DNA of 64,000 bases. Source: Spongilla lacustris. Taxonomy: Eukaryota; Porifera; Demospongiae; Spongillida; Spongillidae. The DNA is taken from the NCBI GenBank assembly GCA_949361645.1, contig OX442416.1:17426993-17490992 (forward strand), in the 5' to 3' direction. The notes below the pieces were generated by a model. It was not told where the DNA came from, did no database searches, and saw only the letters and a program-made list of their open reading frames with translations. The position numbers and the translations under genes were made by a program. Positions 37,621 to 50,900 of the stretch are shown one piece after another (position 1 is the first letter of the stretch; every line of letters starts with the position of its first letter).

Positions 37621-37954
37621 TCAAGTTGTGCCCCAAAAACAAAGATGACCGGTCCTTTTTATGCACTGTACGTGACAATGTGTTTCTTTTGTTAGTTAGA
37701 ACCGCAGGTTTTAGTGTTGACCTGCAATGAATACGCGATTAACGTAGATTTTAATTATTACTGTGGGATGTAATGTGGCTGGCTGTGATGTACATGTCTA
37801 ATCCCATCCCCCCTTCTCCCCTCCCCCCCAACCCCTCCCCTCCCCCCCACCCCCCCCCCCCACCCCCCCACCCCCCCTTTTTTTCCTCACTACCTTGGCA
37901 ACTCGCGATCGTATTGACGTAGCCACACCCTCACGATTGCCATACCATATCGGC

Positions 37955-38001
37955 TTAGTTGGGCGTAGCCCAACCTTCGCGTGTCGGGCTACGCCCAACC
38001 A
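37955..38001. repeat. Palindromic GTTGGGCGTAGCCCAAC pair
   Basis: Two inverted copies of GTTGGGCGTAGCCCAAC/GTCGGGCTACGCCCAAC lie 8 bp apart. Related words occur at 36628-36648 and 31825-31840. Together they look like the ends of another small dispersed repeat. A long C-rich tract precedes it (37800-37880). Confidence 0.5.
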
Positions 38002-38743
38002 ATATCGGTTCTGATTAGTTTCAAAAGTTATTGATGTTACCTTACGTACGTACGTTATATAACGTTACGAGGAGTATTAAATGTCGACTGCGGCAGACGT
38101 GGCTAACGAAAGACCTCAAAAAGGAAGCTGTTTTAGCTGCGATAACAGTACTGGCACATCATTCCAGGTGTAGTAGTTTCGAGGACAGAAACACAACTCT
38201 GCGTAAGTTCACGTACCAATTGCATTCCTCGTAACGTAACATCAAGTTAAAACGGTTAATTTTTTGATGGCAGGCAATGTCTCCAGACCCTCCGCAAAGC
38301 GCGAGGGTGTGGCTACGTCAGACTATACTGCACGTATTAGTGCTACTGGCTTTGTCAAAGGTCACGTGATGTTTTTACTGCATTTTTATGTCAATAAAGA
38401 TTACGCATAGTACCTTAAAACAGACAGACAATAGTTCTGGGCTGCTACGTTCATCCTCCCTCCGGAGCACATAAATTAATAGTCGTTGCAAAGCGATGGT
38501 AACTCTAACCCGAGTCCCGACTGGTCCTTTGAGTGTCCTATTGCGTATCTTAGCCTTTGAGGATCCATTACAACGTAACGTGTATAGATAATACATACAT
38601 ACAATGCCATATTATCCACATAAAAAATAAATTAAATTTTAAAAACTAAATATGATTGACCTTAGATATGTTGTGTGTAAATCGAAGGCATTAATGCGAT
38701 AACGTTGCTCCCCTCTCTTCACACGTCGAGGGACTGTGACTCA

Positions 38744-38815
38744 AAGTCTCGTTCCCAGACCCACATACGGCAGTATGCGAAAAGTGGCATGTATATCAGG
38801 CTTGGGACAAGACTA
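38744..38815. mobile_element. 72-bp TAGTCTCG-family MITE with 9-bp TSD
   Basis: Runs from AAGTCTCGTTCCCAGACCCA to GGCTTGGGACAAGACTA and is flanked by the identical 9-bp direct repeat TGTGACTCA (38735-38743 and 38816-38824). The terminal repeats have a few mismatches. Confidence 0.85.
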
Positions 38816-39319
38816 TGTGACTCACATGATCTGCCTGGCAGCTCCTTTCATACGCGGATCGCGCATCAACCGCGCACACCTCTCACTACACGACTAACTT
38901 CTACCGGAATACACATGCATGTATACATGTATATTTAGCGTAACGCCGAAAACTGATTGCCGATCGTGCACGTTAATACTTATGGACAGTAAATACGGCA
39001 CCTCACTGGAAGCGTTTAGATTATTCATATGATCAGGAACGTGACGGCATTTGTCACGCAGGCTTATTGGAAACGTGGCTCTGCCGATCGGAGGCGTTAC
39101 GGACCTGAATTTACGCCCGTGTACGCAATGTGCGTAATTTACGTGGGGACCTCGTTCTTTAAATCATTCGCGAAGCCGAACGCGCGAAAGCAATGTCTTA
39201 CATGTAATATTCCACTCTCCCCGTATGATTTTTACTGTAGGCCTAGATGAGCACTTTTATCTCCGCGTGCCAATGTATACATGTACAATACGCGATATCG
39301 GTTATCAGTATGTAACTTA

Positions 39320-39530
39320 CGTTTTGGAGAGTCCGCTGCTAGTTTGAATTCTTCAAGTGACGCACTATCGGTGTTGCGACGGCCATAGGGCGTTTGCTTT
39401 CTTTTGCAAACTGTGCTTGTAACCTCTGGAATATGATAGTCTGCCATTTCAACAGGTATATCTGCGATATTCTGTACAAGCTTTGTCGTCTTATATACAG
39501 ATTTAACCGCAGACGCATGCAGCGGAAAGA
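39320..39530 (-). CDS. Candidate orphan exon
   Basis: An open minus-strand segment reads VKSVYKTTKLVQNIADIPVE and ends at a strong donor (CCAAAAC|GTAAGTTAC). The residue composition is plausible for a protein, but there is no recognisable domain, no partner exon and no clear acceptor. It could equally be chance. Confidence 0.2.
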
Positions 39531-39559
39531 ACAAATTTATGCGAGCACGTGGTACAATA

Positions 39560-40192
39560 GCGGCTCACAAATAAGACCACCCGGAAATAAGACCACTTAA
39601 TGTCTATTGTCCTGAATGTCCACCCGGGGGTACAATTGGACACCCGGGTGGACAGCAAAAAAAGTTTTTGCCGTTCGGTCACGGAAGGGACCTGGCTGCA
39701 TTTAAGGGTACTGTACGGTGGCCCGGTAGGTCGCGCACTAAGACAGTTGCGCCACGCACTATTTGAAGTTTGCACCGCGCACTAGTTGAGGTATATATAA
39801 ATTTTGGGGGGCGTTTTGTGTATCTTTCTTTCTCTAAACAGGCGATCAATGAAGTGGATTCCTAATACAGTTGGTAGCTCTAACAACCACCATGCATTCA
39901 ATTGCGGGTATATTCGACGATTCCGTACAATGCCTATGGCGATTGCACACACGAGCCAGCTCTAAGCTTGCTTTACAATCCTTGGAATCATTGTTCATCC
40001 TTCCAGCCGTTATTTTGTTACGATTCGTTTGTGTATTCACTGCTACTGAGTAATTGGTATTCTAATCGAAGCACATTTCGAATCAGGTGGGAAACTCGCC
40101 AGTAAGACTGAAGCGCTACATGTAGCGGTCGTATTATCGAGTTTTACCACAAGATCTGATTGTCCCGCGGGTGGTCTTATTGTAGTGAGCCG
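39560..40192. mobile_element. TA-flanked TIR element (Tc1/mariner-like MITE)
   Basis: Ends GCGGCTCACAAATAAGACCA and its inverse TGGTCTTATTGTAGTGAGCCGC, each bordered by TA. The enclosed ~630 bp has no transposase. A second internal short inverted pair (CACCCGGGGGT / ACACCCGGGTG) lies near 39620-39650. The superfamily call rests on the TA duplication alone. Confidence 0.6.
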
Positions 40193-40421
40193 CTACCGTA
40201 TCCCGGACGACAGTGACCTTCAATCAATATTTCACACCGATAAATTAGGCATATTCATCGTGGAGTTGGGAGAGCTGTTAGTGATCTGGTGTACATAGAG
40301 CAACCATAACGCTTTCATCAGTAAAATTCATTTGGTTAAGGCCGGTCTTGCGCGCCATGCGAGCTGGAACTGTATCGAGAGTTACGGCAGTAACTCTCAT
40401 ATAGGATTTGTGCCGTATCAT

Positions 40422-41254
40422 GTATATATGGGACAGTTTCCGCGAAAATGTCCGAGTTTTATAACATTATAATCTTATAAAAATACTTCTTGTTTGAATC
40501 GCTATATCTTCCGAACGCTAAACGCTATCGACTTCCTATTTTCGAAAGTTCATATTACACCATTTTTCTATGACAAATTACATTTTGGAGTCTTGTACTT
40601 GCTCCATGCCAGTATTGCAACGTTCGATACCCGACCAGGTTCAAACCCGCCATAACTTTAGGTAGGAGTAATCAAATCGCTTCAAATTCGGTTTGTAGGT
40701 ACAGAGGTCCTATACTTATCGATTTGTTCTGTTCGTTAATTTTTATGCCATCCGTTACGAAGATACAGCTGAACAAACTACGTCCACTTTATCCCGCTCG
40801 ATTCGTGCCAATGATTTTGGCAAATCGCGTCCCGCTCAATGTTCGGGGAGGCGGTTGTTATATCATAGGCGCGAAACGAGCGGGAAAAAGTGCACGTAGT
40901 TTGTTCAACTGTATCTCCGTAACGGATGGCATAAAAATTAGCGAACAGTACAAATCGATAGGTATAGGACCTCTGTACCTACAAACCAAATTTGAAGCGA
41001 TTTGATTACTCCTACCCAAAGTTATGACGGGTTTGAACCCGGTCGGGTATCGAACGTTGCAATACTGGCATGGAGCAAGTGCAAGACTCCAAAATGTAAT
41101 TTATCATAGCGAAATGGTGTAGCATGAACTTTTGAAAATAGAAAGTTGATACCGTTTAGCGTTCGGAAGATATAGCGACTCAAACAAGAAGCATTTTTAT
41201 AAGATTATAATGTTATAAAACTCGGACATTTTCGCGGAAACTGTCCCATATATA
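40422..41254. mobile_element. Large foldback element, 833 bp, arms ~385 bp
   Basis: The left arm 40422-40806 and the right arm about 40871-41254 are reverse complements at high identity along their whole length. The ends are ATATATGGGACAGTTTCCGC and GCGGAAACTGTCCCATATAT. The loop of about 65 bp around 40807-40870 contains GGCGGTTGTTATATCATAGG. Open frames inside are mirror artefacts. A terminal fragment of the same family occurs at about 11490-11530 inside the double-Sema gene. Confidence 0.9.
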
Positions 41255-42190
41255 TTATTATTATATATAATATTATTATTATATATTATTTCTTCGTGCG
41301 CATGTATGTATCGAGTTGTTTGTCCTGTCGGCTGGTGGCTGTCAAGTACATGTATCAAGTGCATGCAACACCTAGCTCGCGGGGTTTGAGGTTAATTACT
41401 ACAATGCAGGCTACACGTTTAGTCGTTATGTCTCAATTTCGCACTTCATACTTTGATGTGATCATAGATAGTTTAGAGAAGGAATCGTGAATTATCCCCT
41501 ACACTGCATGACTCCATGATCTCATCTGCTGTGCGTTCGCGTTTAGACTTTTATAAATCTATACGTACTTGTCTGCTGAGGCAACGACTATATAAACCTC
41601 GCAAAATCCTGAAAATAGCTCTTCAAAATGCATTAGTTGATGACGGCTTTAAGATACAGACTAGACTCCATTGCGATAAGCGCGCGCGCTATTGGATCCA
41701 TGCAGAGATGCTCTGAAATTTTACATTGGCTTTCATTGCCTAAAAGTGAGAAGGTCCTCTGCGAGTTTGCAGAGAAGTTGATATCTGACGTGGAGAAATG
41801 TTTTGATCCACCTAAGGATTAAAGTAACGAAACGCGCGCGGTAGTATGCTACTTACTGCAAAGGCGCGAAGCTATCTGGCCGCGGGGCTCATATCAATCA
41901 GCCTGTTCAGTTGCAGCAGTTTCCTGCTCGGATAGTAAACATGCATACACGAGTGTATCTAGTTATGTAAGGTGGTGTTACACTAGTCTGGCCACACCCT
42001 TGCGTATATGCAAGCCAGACTATAGCGTCACGCACGGTGCGATGAAGATAAAACTAAACTACATGTAACGACAAAGCGTGGCTACCATATACATTACATG
42101 TCACATACATGTACGTGATGAAATCAGTAGTGCCACGATCTGAACACTTCTATGATTTAACCGCTAGAAATGCGTGATTAGCACGATCAC
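41255..42190. other. Unclear coding remnants
   Basis: Plus-strand frames at 41296-41490, 41516-41716 and 41637-41822 (the last containing SLPKSEKVLCEFAEKLISDV) have protein-like composition but lie in different frames and match nothing I know. They may be pieces of one degraded protein. Near 41980-42030 is a short palindrome, TAGTCTGGCCACACCC...GCCAGACTA. Confidence 0.3.
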
Positions 42191-42193
42191 GGA

Positions 42194-42300
42194 TAGTCTT
42201 GTACCCAGACCCATCACGTCACAGCAGCGGATGGATTACAACACCGCTACGTTCGTGTTGTAATCCCCGCTGTGACGTGATGGGTCTGGGTACGAGACTA
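42194..42300. mobile_element. 107-bp TAGTCTCG-family MITE with 9-bp TSD
   Basis: Starts TAGTCTTGTACCCAGACCC and ends GGGTCTGGGTACGAGACTA; the halves are near-perfect reverse complements around a short loop. It is flanked by the identical 9-bp direct repeat GATCACGGA (42185-42193 and 42301-42309). Confidence 0.92.
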
Positions 42301-42918
42301 GATCACGGAGTGCGCGCGTGGTCTTAATGGATAGCGTCTCCAAATAGCTCCAATCCCTCTCTAAACTATGTACGATGTGATGGATTTTCAAGCGGCTAAA
42401 TCGAGGCAGAAGACTTCAGAGCGTGGTACTGTACTACTGAGTGTTCCGGACATTGCTCATTTCCTATTACATGTATGTGACATGTGTGAATGTTCAAACC
42501 CCAAAAGACTCAGGGAAAGTATGCTTAGTCCAATGTGTTAATCAAATGTTGGATAGCTACTCTAGACTAGACTATGCAATTGAACCCTTGTGGTAACCTG
42601 CCACCTTCTTTAATTTCTCACCATGACAGGTGATGAATTTAATTCCCTTACTTGCACAACATGTATGAGCAACAAGGAGCTTATGGCATTCCATGAAATT
42701 ACATGTTCGACTAGTCCCTTGGAGGGTCCCAGGGAATTTCCATCTCCATTGATCATATTTTACTAGCGGCTGTATTTCAGAGTTACCCTGATACTGTTAG
42801 TAAGGTGGTAAAAAGCTAGTGGGTATTTGGCTTTGAGGAAGTAATTTTGTGTGGTTGCTGTGAGGATGAGGTGGGAGACTATACTGATATATATGCATTG
42901 ACAATGTAGCCATGCAGC

Positions 42919-43060
42919 TATGTTCCAAAAATTTGCTACATGTACATGTAAGGGTAAACAGGTCATGGCTTTGTGGTTGATAGGAATTACTATTTTTTTA
43001 ATTTAAAATGGAACTTTTCTTCAAAGGCCTAAGACCACCTCAATGTATGTGTGTGTGTGA

Positions 43061-43095
<35 letters not shown>

Positions 43096-43548
43096 GAGAA
43101 CTCGTACAGGCATTCCAATAACCAACACCATATGTCCCAAAATGTAAATGCCAAACCACATCTCTTACATCTTGCTATATTCCTAGCACTATAAGACAAC
43201 TGCACAAAGTCTGCAAATTCTGCTCATGACCAGATGAGTTTTCGAAGTGTTGTTATTAAGCAGGATCGTATGCATGCATCCACTGTAAGAGGATGTGTTA
43301 CACAATGAGGAGAGATTTGCACAGGATTGAGGGTCAACAGCAATGGTTATTGGGAATGCCTGTACGAGTTCTCCACACATGCGCACACACACACACACAC
43401 ACACACTCACACACACACATACATTGAGGTGGTCTTAGGCCTTTGAAGAAAAGTTCCATTTTAAATTTAAAAAATAGTAATTCCTATCAACCACAAAGCC
43501 ATGACCTGTTTACCCTTACATGTACATGTAGCAAATTTTTGGAACATA
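42919..43548. repeat. Inverted repeat with ~200-bp arms
   Basis: The left arm about 42919-43117 and the right arm about 43343-43548 are reverse complements (TATGTTCCAAAAATTTGCTA against TAGCAAATTTTTGGAACATA). Each arm contains a TG or CA array. Single-armed relatives of the arm sequence occur at 44755-44880 and 46785-46915, which suggests a duplicated block copied in inverse orientation. Confidence 0.8.
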
Positions 43549-44027
43549 ATACTTCCCCACCCAGCAGCTGAACACAACCAGCGCATATGAGAATGCCCTG
43601 AGGTCAGTGCACACAATCCCTCACTGATTACTGTAAACCTAACTACGTGTAACCACATCTATGACATTTAAATAGGGTGTTGTTATCTGGCTGTGCTCTG
43701 CACCAGATGGTTAAAATACCAACCCACACACATGCACACATACAAGCAGCACACACACACACACACACCACAATTGAGGCAACACCTATGTAAATGCCAA
43801 ACCACATCTCTTACATCTTGTTACATTTTGCTATATATACCTAGCACTATAAGACAACTGTACAAAGCCTGCAAATTCTGCTCCTGACCTGTTTGGATTT
43901 CGATGTGTTGTTATTAAGCAGGATCATATGCATACAGCCACTGTAAGAGGATGTGTTACACAATGAGAGATTTGCACAGGGTTGAGGGTCAACAGCAATG
44001 GTGATTCGAATGCCTGTACGAGTTCTC

Positions 44028-44028
<1 letters not shown>

Positions 44029-44058
<30 letters not shown>

Positions 44059-44111
44059 ACATACACACACACATACACACACATACACACACACACATAC
44101 ACACACCCAAT

Positions 44112-44161
<50 letters not shown>
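44029..44161. repeat. (CA)n microsatellite
   Basis: Imperfect CA array with TA interruptions, 133 bp, within duplication unit 1. The homologous array in unit 2 lies at 46063-46188. Confidence 0.9.
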
Positions 44162-44164
<3 letters not shown>

Positions 44165-46061
44165 GGCTTCTGGAACAAGAGACTTGGTTTATTATCTCTA
44201 GCTGGTTCCATCAACTCCACTGCTCAGATCACCTCATTGTCCTTGAACCCAATAGAGATTTTCTCCTATTCAAATAGGCTGAAAGTCCATACAGTGCCAT
44301 GTGTTCCGATCCACTGCACATTCTTCTGAACTGAATCTAATTACAAGTCATTTATTCATGTGCAAAGCAATTCTTATCTTATCCTACTACTGGCTACACA
44401 TTCATACACCTGGCTATGTCCAATTTGAACGATGTAGGATATCACAGCACAAGGCATAAGTAGCCATTTCACGTTCACAAGTGTTACATCCTGAAAAGTC
44501 TCTTTCTGAAGGAGCTAGCCTTGCAGCCCAGCCCAAACAGAACATGTAACCAATTAAAAAATAAAAGGGCAATAACAGACCTATTACACCTAAAGGCTAT
44601 GTGTCCAGAAATTGCAGTACAATACTAGGCTTAAAATTGTGGTAAGAAAATCTGGTATCACCATTCAACTACATACATGCAACACTTAGCTACCAGTAAT
44701 GTAAACATTTTCCACACACACACACACGCACATACACAAACATGCATACATCGCGGTGGTCTTAGGCCTTTGAAGAAAAAGTTCCATTTTAAATAAAAAT
44801 AGTAATTCTTATCAACCACAAAGCCCTGACCTGTTTACCCTTACATGTTCAAGTAGCAAATTTTTGGAACATAATACTTCCCCACCCAGCAGCTGAACAC
44901 AACCAGAGCATATGAGAATGCCCTGAGGTCACTGTACACAATACCTCACTGATTACTGTAAACCTAACAGCTGAACTAGAGAGGCATGGGGAGGAGTAAA
45001 CCTGTAAACGCATCTGTTTTTATTTTTTAAGGAATGTCTTATCCCTATATATACCCTTGCTTTCAACATGGTGTTGTTAAAGGAGCTATTTGCCTCCCCA
45101 GACTAACGTCTGAACAAAAAACCTGTATTTTTTTAAATCCATACTCCAGGGATCCTTCTCACAGTGCAAGGTTTTACCGCTATGTATGACACACGTATAT
45201 TGCTTGCATGCACACAGTAAAGCAAGGAGGCTGCTATATATTTGCAAGTGTGTAATTTTGGTGGATAACATATGTATACTAATCGAATATTGCCATAGGC
45301 TACATCGATCCTAGTATTGTTGGAGATGCTAATAATCCTAGACAAGACTATAGTATGTAATTGAACCCTTGTGGTAACCTGCCACCTTTTTTTCTCACCA
45401 CGACAGGTGATGAATTTAATTCCCTTACTTGCATAACATGTACATGTATGAGCAACAAGGAGCTTATGGCGTTGCATGAAATTATATGAAGATTCAACTA
45501 GTCCTTCTGAGGGTCCCTGGGAATTTCCATCTCCATAGATTGCATTTACTAGCAGCCGAATTTCAGAGAAACTCGGATGCTGTTAGTGAGGTGGTGATAA
45601 GCTAGAGGGCACAGATAAAGAAGTATTTGGTTTTGAGGAAGTAATTTTGTGTGATTGCTGTGAGGATGAGGCGGGAGACTACACTGATATAAATGCATTG
45701 ACAATGTAGCCATGCAGCTCGGGATGGGAAGAAAAATATTATAGCACCTAACTAGGTGTAATCACATCTATGAAATTTAAATAGGGTGTTCTTATCTGGC
45801 TGTGCTCTGCACCAGATGGTCAAAAATGCCAAACCACATCTCTTACATCTTGTTACATTTTGCTATATATACCTAGCACTATAAGACAACTGTACAAAGC
45901 CTGCAAATTCTGCTCCTGACCTGTTAAGTTTTCAATGTGTTGTTATTAAGCAGGATCGTATGCATACAGCCACTGTAAGAGGATGTGTTACACAATGAGA
46001 GATTTGCATAGGGTTGATGGTCAACAGCAATGGTTCAGATTTGAATGCCTGTACAAGTTCT

Positions 46062-46062
<1 letters not shown>

Positions 46063-46104
<42 letters not shown>

Positions 46105-46188
46105 TGCACACACACACACACACACACACAATTGCACACACATACACACACACATACACACACACACACACACATACACACACACAAT
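46063..46188. repeat. (CA)n microsatellite
   Basis: CA array with two AATTG interruptions in duplication unit 2. A further perfect CA array lies at 46693-46757. Confidence 0.9.
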
Positions 46189-46689
46189 GGCTTCTGGAAC
46201 CAGAGACTTGGTTTATTTTCTCTAGCTGATTCCATCAACTCCACTGCTCAGATCACCTCATTGTCCTTGAACCTGATAGAGATTTTCTCCTATTCAAATA
46301 GGCTGAATAACCGTATAGTGCCATGTGTTCCGATCCACTGCACATTCTTCTGAACTGAATCTAATTACAAGTCATTTATTCATGTGCAAAGCAATTCTTT
46401 TTTAATCCTACTAATGGCTACACTTTCATATACCTGGCTATGTCCAATTTGAAAGATGTAGCACATGATGTGATACCTCCTGAACAGCCTATCAACTGAA
46501 AAATAAAAGGGCAATAACAGACCTACTACACCTAAAGACTGCATGCCTAGAAATTGCAGTACAACACTTTTTTTTAACACAGAACACTAGGCTTTAAATT
46601 GTGGTAAGCAAATCTGGTATCACCATTCAACTACATACATCTAACACTTAGCTACCAGTGATGTAAATGTTTTCCACAGACACAAACAT

Positions 46690-46761
<72 letters not shown>

Positions 46762-47224
46762 ACACATGCACATGCATACATTGAGGTGATCTTAGACCTT
46801 TGAAGAAAAGTTCCCATAATATCTGTGACCACTTCTAATTTTAAAATTATTATCAACCACAAAGCCCTGAGTAGTTTAACCTTACATGTACATGTAGCAA
46901 TATTTTGGAACATAATACTTCCCCACCCAACAATCAGAGCATATGAGAATGTCCTGAGGTAAAACGAGTTATTTGAAATGGAGAGGGGAGGCTCCCCTCC
47001 TCCCCAGACAAACTTCTTAACAAAAACCTGTTTTTTTATTTTTAAAATCAATAGTCCAGGGATCCTTCTCACAGTACAGGGTTTTACAGCTTTGTATGAC
47101 ACATACATGTGTATAGCTTGCATACACGTGTTTTACATTTATCTTAAATCAATTAATTAATTATAAGGAGGCTGCGTAAGGGTGTAATTTTTATGGATAA
47201 CACATGTATACTAATGCGAAGAAA

Positions 47225-47945
47225 CGTACATATTAATATCACAAGCCTATTTTTCGGTACAGCCTGTAATCAACCAGTATAGCTTCGTGATGCTTCTGCA
47301 GTTTTAAATGCATGCTATAGCACGCGCCTTTCTTTTATCACCCCCATAACCATTATTAATATAGCATGCTAACTTGATATCAAAATGAATACACTTATAC
47401 AGTACAAATGAAATGAGTTTTTCGATCCTGTCCAGCTCAGTTGCTTCGCTGACTTGCAAAGCGGCTGAGCTATAATTGGATGATTTTGACTTAGCACTGT
47501 GTCTGTTACTTCAGTTATACTTAACCACCACCAGCCCCACCTTCCCACCTCCCCACCCCCCTCAAAAATAATAATAATAAAACCCGGCATAACCTGTCGT
47601 GTTTATCGGATACTCAAGATTCAAATTGAATATAGTTACAGGAAATCAATGGGCACAGTACTGACACAACTATTAGCCGGCTAACTACTACAGATAGTGC
47701 ACGCTAATAAAATGAGAAAAAGAAGTGATTGAACACATGGTGTATGTGTTAAACACTCCCAAATTGCGCATGTGCAAGAGAACTGAAATGGTGTCAGGTT
47801 ACATGGTCAGAACAACTCACTGCCAGCCTTGAAGTCCTCCATTCATCACTGAGAAGTGAAATCTCCTCTAATTGTAGGGTTCGTTAGTGCATGGTTTCTG
47901 GTTGATCTTCTGGGGTTCTCTCGAGTGTAGTCCCCACCCATTGGG
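47225..47945. other. No gene recognised
   Basis: Noncoding sequence between the segmental duplication and the gypsy remnant. A C-rich patch (47520-47570) followed by an ATA run is the only structure seen. Confidence 0.5.
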
Positions 47946-47949
47946 AGTC

Positions 47950-50900
47950 GAGGATTGCCGTACTGTCACTTTGGTTGAGCAAAAATCCTAAGCTCTTCTG
48001 CAGGAATGGGAGGTACTTGGATTTCAAGCGGGGAGGTTACCACCTCCATGTCTGGTGGAACTGAAAATGGCTCCCTGGTGCCTACTGGCAATTTATCTCC
48101 AGGCTCTGCATCCTCTTGAGCTCCATATCGTGGACGGAGCTGCTCTAAGTGTCTTCGCCAAGTGCCACCCCACCCGTGGAAACACCCTCACATTTACACT
48201 TCACACTTTGGGTGCCAAACACCTTAGTGACCACAGCAGGCACCCTTCTCACGCCTAGGACCACAATAGAGAGCATAGCATGGCGTGCCTACTGAGTATA
48301 TAGGTGCCACTCTGTCTGTGACCTCTTGCGCTTGAGACTTTGTGGCTTACCTAGCCAGCGTTCCTTGAGCAGGTGTGTAGGGGAAGGAAGGAGAATGTCA
48401 ATCATGGTCCTAATCTGACGACCATGTAAAAGTTGACTAGGAGAATAGCCCTGTCCGGTGATACTGCATTAAGAACTCCTGTACCACAGCTCGAGGTGAG
48501 AGTGGTGACTTGGAGAGGGCCTGCTTAAAAGTCTGGACCAGACATTCAGCTGCCCCTTTGGTGGCGGGATGATATGGCGCACCTGTGAGATGAATGATGC
48601 CCCTTACACCACACCAGGCCTGGAACTCCTCTGAGGAGAATGAAGTGGCATTGTCCCACACAATGGTATGTAGATAGCCAAAATGTGCGAAGTCTTGCTC
48701 CAACAACTCCGTGGTGGACTTGGTGGATGTGGAGATGGTGGGATGGATGAGTGGATACTTTGAGTATGCATCGATAAGTACTAGCCAATTACTTCTGCAT
48801 ACGTTGCATCCCAAAATGCCACAAATGTAAAAGTTGCAGTACATGGGGCCACAGACTTGGGGGAATCACCACTCTGAATCCAAATAGGAGGCAATCATGA
48901 GCTGTAGACAGTGAAATTGCCAACTTGCGAAACACCTCCATTGAACCATCTTGCATGTCTTCATTTGATGCATACCTGGGAGGCCATCCTTCTCTAGTGT
49001 AGTGCATAATGTTGGCAATGACAGCATCCTTTGCTGATTCCTTCGCCAGTGTTCCTGGGTCAGTAGGATTTAGCTGAAGGCTGACTGCCTTGATGGTGCA
49101 GACTGCGTCCACGTCAGCATCACTTTCCTCCCCATCGAAGTGGCATCAGGCCCTGCTGGAAGGCGGCTAAGAGCATCTGCATTACCATGCATGGTCTGAC
49201 ATCTTACGATACTCAATTGAGTAGTTGTACTGACTGAGCATCAGAGCCCACAGAGCCAACCTGTTAGCAGCCAGAGCAGGAGTTGCTTTCATTGGTCAGA
49301 ACAAGGCAAGAAGTGGCTTGTGATTCATGACCAAGATGAAAGTACGACCATAGAGGAACTGGTGTAACTTGTTGAGGGCGAAGATGATGGCCAGTGCCTC
49401 TTTCTGTATCTGACTGTATCCTTGCTGGGTGCTTGTAAGGCTCTTTGAAGCATTGGCAATTTGGTGTTCACTGCCGTCACTGGACCTGTGGAAACGAACG
49501 GCTCCCATCTGATGCATCGCAGGAGATCCCAATGGGACAGGAGGGATCAAAATCCACCAGAATGGTGTCATCACACAACAGGTCTTTGAGCTTCTGAAAA
49601 GCTACTTGTTCCTCTATGCCCCACTTCCATGGAACCTCTTTTTTTGGTGAGATGATGAAGTGGTTCAGTTACTGTAGCCAGGTTGGGAAGAAACTTGCCA
49701 TAGAACTGAACTGAACCAAGGAAGGAGCGGAGACCTGGAACAGTTTCTGGAGTTGGCAACATCTTTGCAGCACCAACCATTGAAACTTTGGCAATTCCCT
49801 GTCGAGAATGGATATGCCCAAAGTACTCAACTGATGGTTGAGCAAAAATGCACTTCTCCAGTCGGCAATGAAGACCCTTATCCTGCAAGCGTTTGAGGAG
49901 AGAACAAAGGTTCTGGGGGTGTTCAGCAGCCGTAGCACCACTGACCAGAATGTCATCCATGTAGACTGCTACACCTTGGAGGTCACTGGTAAGCTGATCC
50001 ATGATTTCTTGAAAGTATCCCAGAACTGAACTGATGCCGAAAGGAAGTTGTGTCTGAAGTAGGACTCCTCGAATCGCCTCTGACTCTCTTGTGCCAGCAT
50101 GATTTGGTTGTAAGCATCGGCCAAATCGATCTTAGTGAAACCATGACCCCCACCCAAATTCCGCAGATCCTTTGAAAGTGGCATTGGATGACGGTGAGGT
50201 TCCAGTTGCTGATTAACAGTGACAGAGTAATCTCCACAGACCCAAAGTTTAGCTGGTTGTCCGGGAAGGTATGTCTTACCAAATGGAACCACTGGTGTCC
50301 CATACTCGTTGAACTGGGTTGGTTGCCACACCCCTTTGGCAATTCCCGCATCGTATAGGCTTGGCAGAGGTCCTCCTAGATGGTGAAAGGAACTAATAGT
50401 GCTTTGCAAGAAGATGGGCTTCGCGTCTGGCTTGAACTTCACCTCCAGTTGGAAGTCCTTGAGACACCCAAGTTCTGGCTTGAACAGTTCGAGGAAATTC
50501 CTGACATAGTTGCTTGCATGTATCCTGAAGTGTTTGATCCACGTTTAGATCATCAAAAATGGTTCGGACAAAAGAGGGACCTTATTGCTTGTCTACAGGC
50601 AGGCCCAGATGTGCCATGGCATTGACACACAGCCTGATTATGGCCTTGCAACCCAAAAGGTTGAGCTGGGGAACTTTGGTGACAATGAAGTCTACTGATT
50701 TCCCCTGGGACCTGTCCTTGCCATGAAGTGATACCACCATTTTGAACCTGCCAAAGGTGGGTAGTGGCTGCCTATTTGCTGCATCGTACCGTCCTGTGAC
50801 TGGATACAGCAAAGGCTTTCCCAATTCACTCCAGACATCCGTGGAGCAGAATTTGTCCCCGGCACCAGTGTGCACTTCGAAAACAAACTGTTTTCCCTGG

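Larger units (their letters stand above)
42578..47220. repeat. Tandem segmental duplication, two diverged units
   Basis: Unit 1 (about 42578-45290) and unit 2 (about 45360-47220) share a series of collinear blocks: TTGAACCCTTGTGGTAACCT, CTGGCTGTGCTCTGCACCAG, TAGCACTATAAGACAACTGT, AATGGCTTCTGGAAC, GTCTTAGGCCTTTGAAGAAA and CCAGGGATCCTTCTCACAGT. Unit 1 is longer because it contains an inverted repeat (42919-43548). No coding sequence is recognisable. Internal (CA)n arrays lie at block edges. Confidence 0.75.

Noticed and set aside
40600..41060. tRNA T-loop-like GGTTCAAACCCG and GTTCGATACCC
   Set aside because: They lie in both arms of the foldback element and no cloverleaf with D and anticodon arms can be drawn around them.
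43000..43450. Possible CRISPR-like direct repeats
   Set aside because: The repeats are simple CA/TG arrays and transposon arms; there are no regular unique spacers, and the genome is eukaryotic.
43982..46353. His-Thr and Cys-Val repeat frames in several places
   Set aside because: Translations of (CA)n/(TG)n microsatellites with no flanking domain.
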